Source: an uncultured Acetatifactor sp.
Lineage (GTDB): Bacteria > Bacillota > Clostridia > Lachnospirales > Lachnospiraceae
Assembly: GCA_934394665.1 (NCBI GenBank)
Contig: CAKRRS010000002.1
Location: forward strand, 39,941 to 103,940
Length of the DNA: 64,000 nt
Reading direction: 5' to 3'
The notes under the pieces are model-generated. The model made no database searches. It saw only the letters and a program-made list of their open reading frames with translations, and was not told the DNA's origin. Position numbers and translations under genes: made by a program. The first letter of the stretch is position 1, and the number at the start of each line of letters is the position of its first letter. Positions 1-8,173 of this stretch are shown here, piece by piece.

Positions 1-140
1 AGGCTATGGTCAAGCTGATCGAATCTCTCGGCGGAGAAGTGGCAGGCATCGTAGTCCTGATCGAACTGGCAGGACTAAAGGGACGTGAGCGTTTAAGCGG
101 TTACCGTCTGGAATCCGCAATCTGCTACGAGGGTAAATAG
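1..140 (+). CDS. apt: Adenine phosphoribosyltransferase, C-terminal end (partial)
   Basis: Only the last 45 codons are in the window, read in the frame starting at base 3 and ending with TAG at 138-140. The tail contains VVLIELAGLKGRERL, the typical C-terminal segment of adenine phosphoribosyltransferase, the cytosolic purine-salvage enzyme making AMP from adenine and PRPP. The catalytic PRPP-binding part lies upstream of the window. The next gene is rel, the usual Firmicutes partner of apt, which supports the call. No terminator is visible in the 95-base gap, so read-through into rel is possible. Confidence 0.85.
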   Translation, partial: AMVKLIESLGGEVAGIVVLIELAGLKGRERLSGYRLESAICYEGK

Positions 141-235
141 GCAGTACAAAACAATTCGGTATTCGCTGCGTATAGGGGTAACTGAGTGGTTTATGAAAAG
201 TAACAATATATAAAATATATGGAGCTGTTTCGTCT

Positions 236-2551
236 ATGACAGAAGAGAAGAACGAAGTTATCTTTGATGATGACAAGATAAGTAAATCAGAAGAATTCGT
301 GAATCCCGAGGAATTGTATCAGGAGCTTATTCGCTGTGTGCAAAAATACCATCCCAGTGATGATATTTCCATGATCGAGAAGGCATATAAGGTTGCCAGC
401 GAGGCGCACAAAAACCAGTTTCGCAAATCCGGGGAACCGTATATTATCCATCCGTTGAACGTGGCAATCATTCTGGCGGATCTGAAGCTGGATAAGGAGA
501 CGATTGTCGCAGGTATTCTGCATGATGTGGTAGAGGATACTGTGATGACGGAGGATGACCTGCGCAGAGAATTCGGAGATGATGTGGCGCTTCTGGTAGA
601 TGGTGTGACGAAACTGGAGAAGATTCCTCTGTCCGGCAACGGGGAACAGTCGGATGCCAAGCTGGAGATGCAGGCAGAGAACCTGCGTAAGATGTTCCTC
701 GCCATGGCAAAAGATATCCGCGTCATCATGATCAAACTGGCCGATCGTCTGCATAATATGCGGACTTTGAAATACAAGACCCCGGAGAGCCAGCAGAGAA
801 TCGCAAAAGAGACCTTGGAAATCTATTGTCCCATTGCCCAGCGACTTGGTATCAGCAAGCTGAAGATCGAACTGGATGACTTGTCCTTAAAATACCTGGA
901 GCCCGATATCTATTATGATTTGGTGGATAAGATCGCCGTGCGCAAGAGTGTCCGTGAAAAATATATCCAGGGCATCGTGGATGAAGTCAGCGAACATATT
1001 AAAAATGCGGGAATCGATGCGAAAGTCGATGGCCGTGTAAAGCATTTTTTCAGTATTTACAAGAAGATGAAGAACCAGCATAAGACGCTGGATCAGATCT
1101 ATGATCTGTTTGCCGTGCGTATTATTGTGGAGACGGTGAAGGATTGTTATGCGGCGTTAGGTGTGATCCATGAGATGTATAAACCCATTCCGGGACGTTT
1201 TAAGGATTATATCGCCATGCCCAAGGCAAACATGTATCAGTCCCTGCATACCACACTGATCGGCAGCAATGGACAGCCTTTCGAGATCCAGATTCGTACC
1301 TTTGAGATGCACCGTGTCGCTGAATACGGTATTGCGGCTCACTGGAAGTACAAGGAAGCTTCCGACGGCAAGAAGCCGGAGGTACAGGAAGAAGAGAAGC
1401 TGGTATGGCTGCGTCAGATCCTGGAGTGGCAGCGGGATATGTCGGATAACAAGGAGTTCATGAATTTGCTTAAGAACGATCTGGACTTGTTCTCCGACAG
1501 CGTATATTGCTTTACCCCCACCGGTGAGGTCAAGAACCTTCCGGCAGGATCCACACCGATCGACTTCGCTTACAGCATTCATTCCGCAGTCGGCAACAAG
1601 ATGGTAGGTGCGAGAGTCAACGGTAAGCTGGTGACCATTGATTACAAGATCAACAACGGAGACCGGATCGAGATCATTACGTCCCAGAACTCCAAGGGTC
1701 CCAGCCGTGACTGGCTGAATGTGGTAAAAAGTACCCAGGCCAAGAACAAGATCAATCAGTGGTTCAAGAACGAATTAAAAGAAGATAACATTATCAAAGG
1801 TAAGGAACTGCTTTCCAACTATTGTAAAGCCAGAGGAATCAACCTTGCCAGCCTGCAGAAGCAGGAATATATGGAAGCTGTCATGCGTAAATACGGATTC
1901 CGCGATTGGGATTCCGTACTGGCAGCCATGGGACACGGTGCCTTGAAAGAGGGACAGATCGTCAATAAGATGCAGGAGCTCTATGACCGTGACCACAAGA
2001 AAGAGATGACGAATGAGGAGGTTCTGGCAAGTATCGCGGAGAACAATGCGGCGAATGGTCAGAACGGAACCGGCAAACCGGTGCTCATGAAGTCCAAGAG
2101 CGGTATCGTGGTCAAAGGAATCGCGGATCTGTCGGTACGTTTTTCCAAATGCTGTTCTCCGGTACCGGGAGACGAGATCGTAGGCTATGTGACCAGGGGA
2201 AGAGGTATCTCTATCCACCGTACCGACTGTATCAACATCATCAATCTGCCGGAATTGGAGCGGGCGAGACTCATCGATGCCGAGTGGCAGCCGGAGGAGA
2301 CCCATGCCGAGAAATACCTGGCAGAGATCAAAATCTATGCGAACAACCGTAACGGTCTGCTGGCGGATATCTCCAAGGCTTTGACGGAGAAGAATATTGA
2401 TATTATATCCATGAATACCAGAACCAGCAGACAGGGACTGGCGACTTTGCAGACGACGTTTGAGATCAGCAGCAGAGAGGAACTGAACCGGATCATAGAT
2501 AAGATCCGGGGCATCGAGAACGTCATTGATATTGAGAGAACCACGGGCTAA
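236..2551 (+). CDS. rel: Bifunctional (p)ppGpp synthetase/hydrolase, long RelA/SpoT family
   Basis: Stringent-response enzyme that makes (p)ppGpp from GTP or GDP and ATP and also degrades it. Domains in order: HD hydrolase with H96-D97 in HDVVEDT; synthetase with GRFKDYIAMPK near residue 320; TGS at about 415-475; a Cys-containing stretch (FSKCCSPVPGD) near 635; ACT at about 690-771. Both catalytic halves keep their signature residues, so both activities are expected. At 771 residues it has normal length. The ATG lies 11 bases after GGAG. The MBL hydrolase gene begins 14 bases after the stop and is probably co-transcribed. Confidence 0.96.
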   Translation: MTEEKNEVIFDDDKISKSEEFVNPEELYQELIRCVQKYHPSDDISMIEKAYKVASEAHKNQFRKSGEPYIIHPLNVAIILADLKLDKETIVAGILHDVVEDTVMTEDDLRREFGDDVALLVDGVTKLEKIPLSGNGEQSDAKLEMQAENLRKMFLAMAKDIRVIMIKLADRLHNMRTLKYKTPESQQRIAKETLEIYCPIAQRLGISKLKIELDDLSLKYLEPDIYYDLVDKIAVRKSVREKYIQGIVDEVSEHIKNAGIDAKVDGRVKHFFSIYKKMKNQHKTLDQIYDLFAVRIIVETVKDCYAALGVIHEMYKPIPGRFKDYIAMPKANMYQSLHTTLIGSNGQPFEIQIRTFEMHRVAEYGIAAHWKYKEASDGKKPEVQEEEKLVWLRQILEWQRDMSDNKEFMNLLKNDLDLFSDSVYCFTPTGEVKNLPAGSTPIDFAYSIHSAVGNKMVGARVNGKLVTIDYKINNGDRIEIITSQNSKGPSRDWLNVVKSTQAKNKINQWFKNELKEDNIIKGKELLSNYCKARGINLASLQKQEYMEAVMRKYGFRDWDSVLAAMGHGALKEGQIVNKMQELYDRDHKKEMTNEEVLASIAENNAANGQNGTGKPVLMKSKSGIVVKGIADLSVRFSKCCSPVPGDEIVGYVTRGRGISIHRTDCINIINLPELERARLIDAEWQPEETHAEKYLAEIKIYANNRNGLLADISKALTEKNIDIISMNTRTSRQGLATLQTTFEISSREELNRIIDKIRGIENVIDIERTTG

Positions 2552-2565
2552 AGAAGGGGTTAGGA

Positions 2566-3231
2566 ATGAGTAATATTTGTATCAGACATATTATGCTGGG
2601 CATCTATGCGACCAACTGCTATTATGTCAATCGGGAAGGCAGCAAAAAGGTACTGGTATTCGATCCGGCAGACCAGGGAAAAGAACTGGCGGAAAAGCTG
2701 GAGCGGGACGGCTTCCACGTGGCAGCCATCTTTTTAACACATGGACATTTTGATCATATCACCGGTTGTGAGGCACTGAAGGCAGCAGCGGATGCCTATG
2801 CCGTAGCACGTGGCGAAGCACCTGTGAAGGTCTATGCCGGGGAAGCAGAAAAGGATTTTTTACTGGATACGAAGAACAATCTGTCGAAAGATATGGGACG
2901 TCCGGTAGCTGTGACCGCAGATGTGTATCTGAAGGACGGAGAGGAACTGAATCTGGACGGCATCCGGATCAAAGTTCTGGCAACGCCCGGACATACCGCA
3001 GGCGGTGTGAGTTATTATTTCCCGGATGGTGGGTTCGTCATCTGTGGAGATACGCTGTTCGAGGAATCCGTCGGCAGAACGGATTTCCCTACCGGCAGCA
3101 TGAGCACGCTGGTGCGCTCTGTGAAGGAAAAGCTGTTTACGTTGCCGGATGATACGAATGTATGTCCGGGACACGGCGAACTCACGACCATCGGCCATGA
3201 GAAAAAGTATAATCCGTATTGTGCGGAGTAG
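2566..3231 (+). CDS. Metallo-beta-lactamase fold hydrolase (glyoxalase II-like)
   Basis: A compact 221-residue MBL-fold hydrolase. All expected binuclear metal ligands are readable: H59-x-H61-x-D63-H64 in THGHFDH, H143 in TPGHTAGG, D162 in CGDTLF and H203 in CPGHGE. The SVGRTDFP stretch after D162 is typical of the small glyoxalase II/YcbL-like group, which hydrolyses thioesters such as S-lactoylglutathione analogues. The true substrate cannot be told from sequence. It follows rel by 14 bases with AAGGGG upstream, so it probably rides on the rel transcript. About 230 bases without a recognisable gene follow. Confidence 0.85.
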   Translation: MSNICIRHIMLGIYATNCYYVNREGSKKVLVFDPADQGKELAEKLERDGFHVAAIFLTHGHFDHITGCEALKAAADAYAVARGEAPVKVYAGEAEKDFLLDTKNNLSKDMGRPVAVTADVYLKDGEELNLDGIRIKVLATPGHTAGGVSYYFPDGGFVICGDTLFEESVGRTDFPTGSMSTLVRSVKEKLFTLPDDTNVCPGHGELTTIGHEKKYNPYCAE

Positions 3232-3461
3232 GAAACGGCGAATGCTCAGAACAGATCGGTATTCTTGCAGGATAGCTGTAAACCAGTTCGGTTATAAGTG
3301 GGAATACTCGGTAATTTAATTGCTGACATAGTTTTAGGCACAGATAAGAGGTCTGTGCTTAAATATTAATGTTTAAATGATTTGAAATGTTATGAATGGT
3401 GTTTCCTGTATAGGAAATATAGATAGTTAACATATATTTTGTACTATGTATAAGGATTTGC

Positions 3462-4937
3462 ATGGTTACTGAAAGGTATATTGAAAGAATGAAAGTAGTA
3501 AAATTATCTCATCCCAACTATGAATATGATGTACATTCCCTCGTGAAGGCTTTTTACGCTGAGGAACAGGTGACGGTCATCACTCCGGAGACGAAGCCGG
3601 AGAAGCTTGCGGAACTGGAGCCGCAGGTTGCTATTACCATCACGTTAAGCGAGACCGGTGCACAGATTTGCGTGGGTGAGGAAGGCTTTTCCTGGGAACA
3701 GGCATCCGAAGAGATTAAGGACGGTTATAAGAACGGTCTGAAACGGTTTTTATACCGTACGTTAAGCAAGGTGACCGGGCTGGAGCTTCCCTGGGGAAAT
3801 CTTACAGGCATCCGTCCCACGAAGATCGCGTATGGTATGCTGGATGAGGGAAAAGATGATACGGAAATCCTGAAGTTTATGGAGCAGAGCCATTATGTCA
3901 GTGAAGAGAAGGCATTGCTCGGGATCGATATTGCGAAGAGAGAACGGAAACTGTTGAAAAATATTCACTACGAGGGCGGTTATAGTCTGTACATCGGCAT
4001 TCCTTTCTGCCCGACGACCTGTCTGTATTGTTCCTTTACTTCTTATCCCATCGCAGCCTATCGTAAGCAGGTGGACGATTACGTAGATGCCGTGATCAAA
4101 GAGATGGATGATGTTGCGGAGAATTTTAAGGACAAAGTGTTGGATACTGTGTATATCGGCGGAGGTACGCCGACGACACTGGAGCCGGAGCAGTTGGATC
4201 GCCTGATTACAGCGTTGAAAACTAAGTTCGATTTTTCCACCGTGCAGGAATTTACCGTAGAGGCAGGCCGTGCCGACAGCATTACGAGAGAAAAACTGGA
4301 AGTGCTGCATCGTCACCGGGTCGGCAGAATCTCCGTGAATCCCCAGACCATGAAGCAGGAGACACTGGATATCATCGGCAGAAAGGCCAGTGTGGAGCAG
4401 GTACTTACCGCCTACAGACTGGCCAGAGAAGTCGGCTTCGACAACATCAATATGGATCTGATCCTGGGACTGCCGGGAGAACTGGAAGCGGATGTGCAGC
4501 GCACCATTGACAAGGTGGTAGAGTTGGCTCCGGACAGCCTGACTGTGCATTCTCTGGCAATCAAACGGGCATCCCGGCTAAATCGGTGGATTCAGGAGAA
4601 CGGTGTATCCATGCTGCATAATACGGATGAGACCATGAAGATTGCGGCAGCAGGCGCAGAGAAGCTGGGAATGAAGCCCTATTATCTCTACCGACAGAAG
4701 AACATGTCCGGCAACTTTGAGAATACCGGCTATGCCCTGCCCGGAAAATACGGACTGTATAATATTCTCATCATGGAAGAGAAACAGACCATTGTAGCAC
4801 TGGGAGCCGGTTCCATTACCAAGCGGGTGTTCCCGGACGGCAGGATCGAGCGGTGCGATAATGTGAAGGATGTGAAGCTGTATATCGAGCAGATCGATGA
4901 GATGATCGAGCGCAAGAGGAAGTTGTTTGAAGAATAA
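3462..4937 (+). CDS. hemZ: HemZ-type coproporphyrinogen dehydrogenase-like radical SAM protein
   Basis: Radical SAM protein of the oxygen-independent coproporphyrinogen III oxidase family, HemZ subgroup of Firmicutes. The SAM-binding [4Fe-4S] motif is C183-x3-C187-x2-C190 in FCPTTCLYC, followed by the SAM-loop stretch YIGGGTPTTL. The N-terminal extension of about 165 residues before the radical SAM core is typical of HemZ. Its role would be oxidative decarboxylation of coproporphyrinogen III, but many HemZ-like proteins have no proven activity. The listed start has AAGGA six bases upstream; a second ATG at 3489 gives the N-terminus MKVVKLSHP and fits family starts equally well. A good terminator follows. 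Confidence 0.87.
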   Translation: MVTERYIERMKVVKLSHPNYEYDVHSLVKAFYAEEQVTVITPETKPEKLAELEPQVAITITLSETGAQICVGEEGFSWEQASEEIKDGYKNGLKRFLYRTLSKVTGLELPWGNLTGIRPTKIAYGMLDEGKDDTEILKFMEQSHYVSEEKALLGIDIAKRERKLLKNIHYEGGYSLYIGIPFCPTTCLYCSFTSYPIAAYRKQVDDYVDAVIKEMDDVAENFKDKVLDTVYIGGGTPTTLEPEQLDRLITALKTKFDFSTVQEFTVEAGRADSITREKLEVLHRHRVGRISVNPQTMKQETLDIIGRKASVEQVLTAYRLAREVGFDNINMDLILGLPGELEADVQRTIDKVVELAPDSLTVHSLAIKRASRLNRWIQENGVSMLHNTDETMKIAAAGAEKLGMKPYYLYRQKNMSGNFENTGYALPGKYGLYNILIMEEKQTIVALGAGSITKRVFPDGRIERCDNVKDVKLYIEQIDEMIERKRKLFEE

Positions 4938-4988
4938 TAGTTGAGTGTGTTACTCGGATTAGTACCGGAAGCGGCAGAATAAAAATAT

Positions 4989-5026
4989 GGTAGTCATTAG
5001 GTGTTCCTTTTGACTGCCGTTTTTTT
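4989..5026 (+). terminator. Rho-independent terminator after hemZ
   Basis: GGTAGTCA (4989-4996) pairs with TGACTGCC (5011-5018), with one G-U pair, across a 14-base loop. A run of seven T follows at 5020-5026. It is placed correctly to end the rel-hemZ side. Confidence 0.75.
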
Positions 5027-5061
5027 AAAATTAAAGAGGAGCCGGATTACTCCGGCTCCTC
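5027..5061 (-). terminator. Rho-independent terminator facing left, after the Abi remnant
   Basis: A perfect 11-bp inverted repeat GAGGAGCCGGA / TCCGGCTCCTC (5036-5046 and 5051-5061) has the loop TTAC. The T-rich tail is on the minus strand (bases 5035 down to 5027 read TTTAATTTT), while the plus-strand side has no T-run. It therefore terminates leftward transcription, i.e. the truncated Abi-like gene. Confidence 0.75.
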
Positions 5062-5157
5062 CAAGTATGTGTCCGCAAACACATACCCCAATTGCTGTTT
5101 ATAATATACTATAGACAGGTAAAATATGCAAACATTATATGGAATTTTTTAAGATGT

Positions 5158-5490
5158 TTAAGCGAGAGAACAAATCAGGATGAATGATTTGATCTCTGTT
5201 TTAGAGACTTTCAGTAATTTTAAGTAGTAACAGATAAGGATAATGTAATCGCCGATAGTCTTGAAATTTATGTACGGCATCCCCATTTCTAAAATCAGGC
5301 ATTGTTTCATTGGTCTTGAAGGGTTCATTTTTTTGAAACGGGTATCATATACCACATCGTTGTGAGCAATGGCATTTCTTAAATCTTTTAAGGCATATAC
5401 ATATTTATAAGGAAAAGAAGAAACTGCCGGGACAGATTTTTTAACCGGATTTAGTGTGCCCCGAATTCTTGTGTCGACTTGACTTCTCAA
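5158..5490 (-). pseudogene. Truncated Abi_2/AbiD-F-like abortive infection protein (C-terminal HEPN part)
   Basis: A 110-codon minus-strand frame matches only the C-terminal part of Abi_2 family proteins (phage abortive infection, AbiD/AbiF-like, normally about 300 residues). The readable hallmark is LRNAIAHNDVVYDTRF, which carries the R-x4-H of HEPN-type ribonuclease folds, followed by TIGDYIILICYYLKLL, the usual late helix. Only a weak TTG is available as start, no ribosome binding site precedes it, and an in-frame stop lies eight codons upstream. The N-terminal two thirds are missing, so this is best read as a decayed defence gene. Its own leftward terminator at 5027-5061 survives. Confidence 0.65.
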
Positions 5491-5497
5491 TGGGATA

Positions 5498-5570
5498 ATG
5501 TTATCGTGTAGTTAAATATATTGATAACATGAATTGCACAGATAGCGAATAGACCGCAGGAATGCGGTCT
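5498..5570. other. Intergenic inverted repeat and hairpin upstream of the hydrolase gene
   Basis: ATGTTATC (5498-5505) and GATAACAT (5523-5530) form a perfect 8-bp inverted repeat with a 17-base spacer, just downstream of TTGACT (5479-5484). A second hairpin, AGACCGC / GCGGTCT (5551-5557 and 5564-5570), follows with only a short T-run. The first could be an operator for the gene at 5631, the second a weak attenuator or terminator. Both roles are inference. Confidence 0.4.
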
Positions 5571-5630
5571 TTCAAAAACACATAGGTTAGTAAGAACTAA
5601 CTAAAAACGGAATCTATAAAGGAGGAAACC

Positions 5631-6560
5631 ATGAAACACATTCACTTTGACGTTGAAACGGACGGATTCTACGGAGCCTATTGGGAGAACAAAGAGGTTT
5701 GCGATTGTGCCATAATTGCCATGCTGGGAGATGACCCGGAAGATTATATGGCGCGTTCGGCGGTGAAATGGCTTTGGAGGCAGGGCATTAATGTCCTCAC
5801 CATGTCGCCCGGCAAGAAAGATTACGGACATCACAATTATCCGTTGGAGCGGATCGAAACGGCAATATCCCGGCTGAAAGCGCATGGAAACAAGAAAATC
5901 GCTATCGCCGGAGCCTCTACCACAGGAACACTTGCATTGACCGCGGCAGCTATGTTTCCGCAGATCAGCCTGACGGTTGCCATGACACCCAGTGATTTTG
6001 TCTGGCAGGGCTTTATGCAGGGGAAAAAGGACGGCTGTAAGGAATGGCCGATTGAGGGCGAATCCTTGTTTTCCTATCATGGAAAACCGCTGCCCTACAT
6101 GCCGTTCTGCTATCGGCATCCGCAGTACTGGCAGTTGATCGCGGCAGAGACAAAGCGTACCGGGGATATGGTCAACTCCTGTAAACTGTTTGATGATTCT
6201 GAAGCAGCACATCCGATTCAGCCGGAAGAATACATTCCCATCGAGAACATACAGGGAAAGCTTATGCTGATCGGTGCGGAAGATGATGTATTGTGGGATA
6301 CGGCGAAATACATTCATCGCATGGAAGCACGCCTGGCAGAAAAACCGCATAACTGCAACGTGGAGACAGTGGTTTATGCGCATGGCACGCACTTTATTTT
6401 CCCGGAAGGAATGATAAAAATCATGCTGCCGGTAGGATCCGGGCTGTTTGTCAAGATGGCATTCCAAGCGGCAAAAAAATACCCGGAGGAATGCAGACAG
6501 ACCCGTATAGACATCGACCGGAGGATGACGAACGCGATCAGCGTTTGGAAGCAGTCGTAA
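5631..6560 (+). CDS. BAAT/acyl-CoA thioesterase C-terminal domain-like alpha/beta hydrolase
   Basis: A 309-residue alpha/beta hydrolase resembling the catalytic C-terminal domain of acyl-CoA thioesterase/bile acid-CoA:amino acid N-acyltransferase proteins. The likely nucleophile is S96 in G94-A-S-T-T-G99, a variant elbow; the acid would be Asp in GAEDDVLWD and the base His in AHGTHFIFPEG near residue 250. No signal peptide or membrane segment is visible, so it is probably cytosolic. The start is secure: AAAGGAGG lies just before the ATG. It stands alone between the Abi remnant and an envelope gene. Substrate unknown; an esterase or thioesterase is plausible. Confidence 0.7.
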   Translation: MKHIHFDVETDGFYGAYWENKEVCDCAIIAMLGDDPEDYMARSAVKWLWRQGINVLTMSPGKKDYGHHNYPLERIETAISRLKAHGNKKIAIAGASTTGTLALTAAAMFPQISLTVAMTPSDFVWQGFMQGKKDGCKEWPIEGESLFSYHGKPLPYMPFCYRHPQYWQLIAAETKRTGDMVNSCKLFDDSEAAHPIQPEEYIPIENIQGKLMLIGAEDDVLWDTAKYIHRMEARLAEKPHNCNVETVVYAHGTHFIFPEGMIKIMLPVGSGLFVKMAFQAAKKYPEECRQTRIDIDRRMTNAISVWKQS

Positions 6561-6617
6561 AGAAGTCAAGCAACAGAGGTTCTATGTTACAGGGATTTTC
6601 GCTGAAAGAGTACAAAG

Positions 6618-6646
6618 TTGTTTCTTGGTAGAAAATGTGTTATAAT
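6618..6646 (+). promoter_or_regulatory. Sigma-A type promoter for the NlpC/P60 gene
   Basis: TTGTTT (6618-6623), 17-base spacer, TATAAT (6641-6646). It leaves a 5' leader of about 165 bases before the ATG at 6820, in which no clear structure was found. Confidence 0.65.
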
Positions 6647-6819
6647 CCAAAACTAACCACAGAATATTTATGGGTATCGTGTTTTAAATCAATGATATTA
6701 TTGCATTTCGGCTTTGTGGGCAGCCGGAAGGAAACTGGCATATCAGAATATGGCTGTATTTAGCAATGACACATATTGCTAATATAGGCAAATGAACCAA
6801 GAGAACAACAGGTAATCAG

Positions 6820-8082
6820 ATGAAAAAAAGAATGGTAATGGCACTTGCAGTAGCACTGTCAGGGGGAATCCTCACGGGTGCTGCGCGTGCAGATAAACTA
6901 ACGATACAGAGTGAGGCATCACTATTGACAGTTGCTTCTGAGACAGAGGTGCATTCAGCAGAAACAGTGCAACATATAGCGGTAGAACCGATTCCTGCAA
7001 CAGGAGAGATCACCATAGAAGATCTTCTGGCGGTACAGGGTGAGGAAACGGAAGACCCGAGAGCAGAAGAACAAATACCGGATCCTGCAGATGTACCGGT
7101 GGATGAGGCGTCGGTAGAGGATACGAATGAAGATGAGTATGCTTCCCTGGCAATCGCCAACGTGACGAATTACGTGAACGTCAGGACAGAACCGAACACG
7201 GATAGTGCGGTAGTGGGGAAAATCTATGACGGAGCCGTGGCTCAAATCTTATCGGTCGCGGGAGAGAATCAGGACTGGTTCCAGATCGTCTCAGGAAATG
7301 TGGAAGGATATATCAAGGCTGAATTTTTTATCTACGGAGATGCTGCAGCTGAGGTAGTAGACAATTATGTGACCAGATATGCAACCGTTACGGCAGACCG
7401 TCTGAATGTGCGGCAGGATGCGGCGACGGATGCAAAGCGTATCGGCTATATCGATAACGGGGAAAAGGTAAAGCTTCTCGAAAATGACGGTGACTGGCTG
7501 AAAGTACAGTACACGGAAGCAAAAACCGGATACGTTTCTGCAGATTATGTGACCATTTCCGAAGAATTCATCTATGCGAAGACGATCGAAGAGGAACAGG
7601 CACAGATCGCAGCACAGGAAGCATTACAGGCCAGAGAGTCGAGCACGGAACAGGAGACACCGGAAGTAATCACGAATATCACACTTCCGTCGACCACATA
7701 TACTTCCAATGCGGAACTCAGACAGGGAATCATTGATTATGCCAAACAGTATCTGGGCAACCGCTATGTTCACGGAGGTTCCAGCCTGTCGGGAGGCACG
7801 GACTGTTCCGGTTTTACCTGCTTTGTCTATGCGGAGTTCGGTTATTCCATCAGCCGTACCCCGGGAGGACAGTACAGCAGTGCCGGACAAAGTATCAGTT
7901 CCGAAGAACTGCAGCCCGGAGATATTGTATGCTACAGTTCCAACGGCGGAAAGAGCTGTACCCATGTAGGACTGTATATCGGGGACGGTCAGATCATTCA
8001 TTCCGCCAATTCCCGGAAAGGTGTTATCATCAGTGCCGTGGATTACAGTCCCATTATCGGTATGAAAAATGTAATAGATTAA
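6820..8082 (+). CDS. Secreted SH3-domain NlpC/P60 (C40) peptidoglycan endopeptidase
   Basis: A secreted cell-wall hydrolase of 420 residues. It begins with a signal peptide (MKKRMVMALAVALSGG, likely cleaved after ARA), then a low-complexity acidic stretch to about residue 105, two bacterial SH3 domains (about 110-170 and 185-250, each with VNVRTEP- or LNVRQDA-like starts), a linker and a C-terminal NlpC/P60 domain. The catalytic triad is readable: C329 in TDCSGF, H382 in CTHVGLYIG and H394 in IIHSAN. Such enzymes cut gamma-D-glutamyl-diamino acid bonds in stem peptides. It is monocistronic and convergent with the CapA-like gene. Confidence 0.92.
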   Translation: MKKRMVMALAVALSGGILTGAARADKLTIQSEASLLTVASETEVHSAETVQHIAVEPIPATGEITIEDLLAVQGEETEDPRAEEQIPDPADVPVDEASVEDTNEDEYASLAIANVTNYVNVRTEPNTDSAVVGKIYDGAVAQILSVAGENQDWFQIVSGNVEGYIKAEFFIYGDAAAEVVDNYVTRYATVTADRLNVRQDAATDAKRIGYIDNGEKVKLLENDGDWLKVQYTEAKTGYVSADYVTISEEFIYAKTIEEEQAQIAAQEALQARESSTEQETPEVITNITLPSTTYTSNAELRQGIIDYAKQYLGNRYVHGGSSLSGGTDCSGFTCFVYAEFGYSISRTPGGQYSSAGQSISSEELQPGDIVCYSSNGGKSCTHVGLYIGDGQIIHSANSRKGVIISAVDYSPIIGMKNVID

Positions 8083-8114
8083 AGAGGTAAGACGACAGAA
8101 CCTGTATAACTTTT

Positions 8115-8173
8115 GAATAACTTTAGTGATTTGTTGAGTGCTGACGGTGCGAAAAAGGAAGGTAAAGTTATTC
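8115..8173. repeat. Inverted repeat between convergent genes
   Basis: GAATAACTTTA (8115-8125) and TAAAGTTATTC (8163-8173) are perfect 11-bp inverted copies 37 bases apart. The right arm covers the stop codon of the CapA-like gene. No strong T-run is next to it, so its value as a shared terminator is uncertain. Confidence 0.45.

Noticed and set aside
5020-5061. Single bidirectional terminator for hemZ and the Abi remnant
   Set aside because: Two separate hairpins are visible, one with a plus-strand T-run and one with a minus-strand T-rich tail, so each strand has its own.
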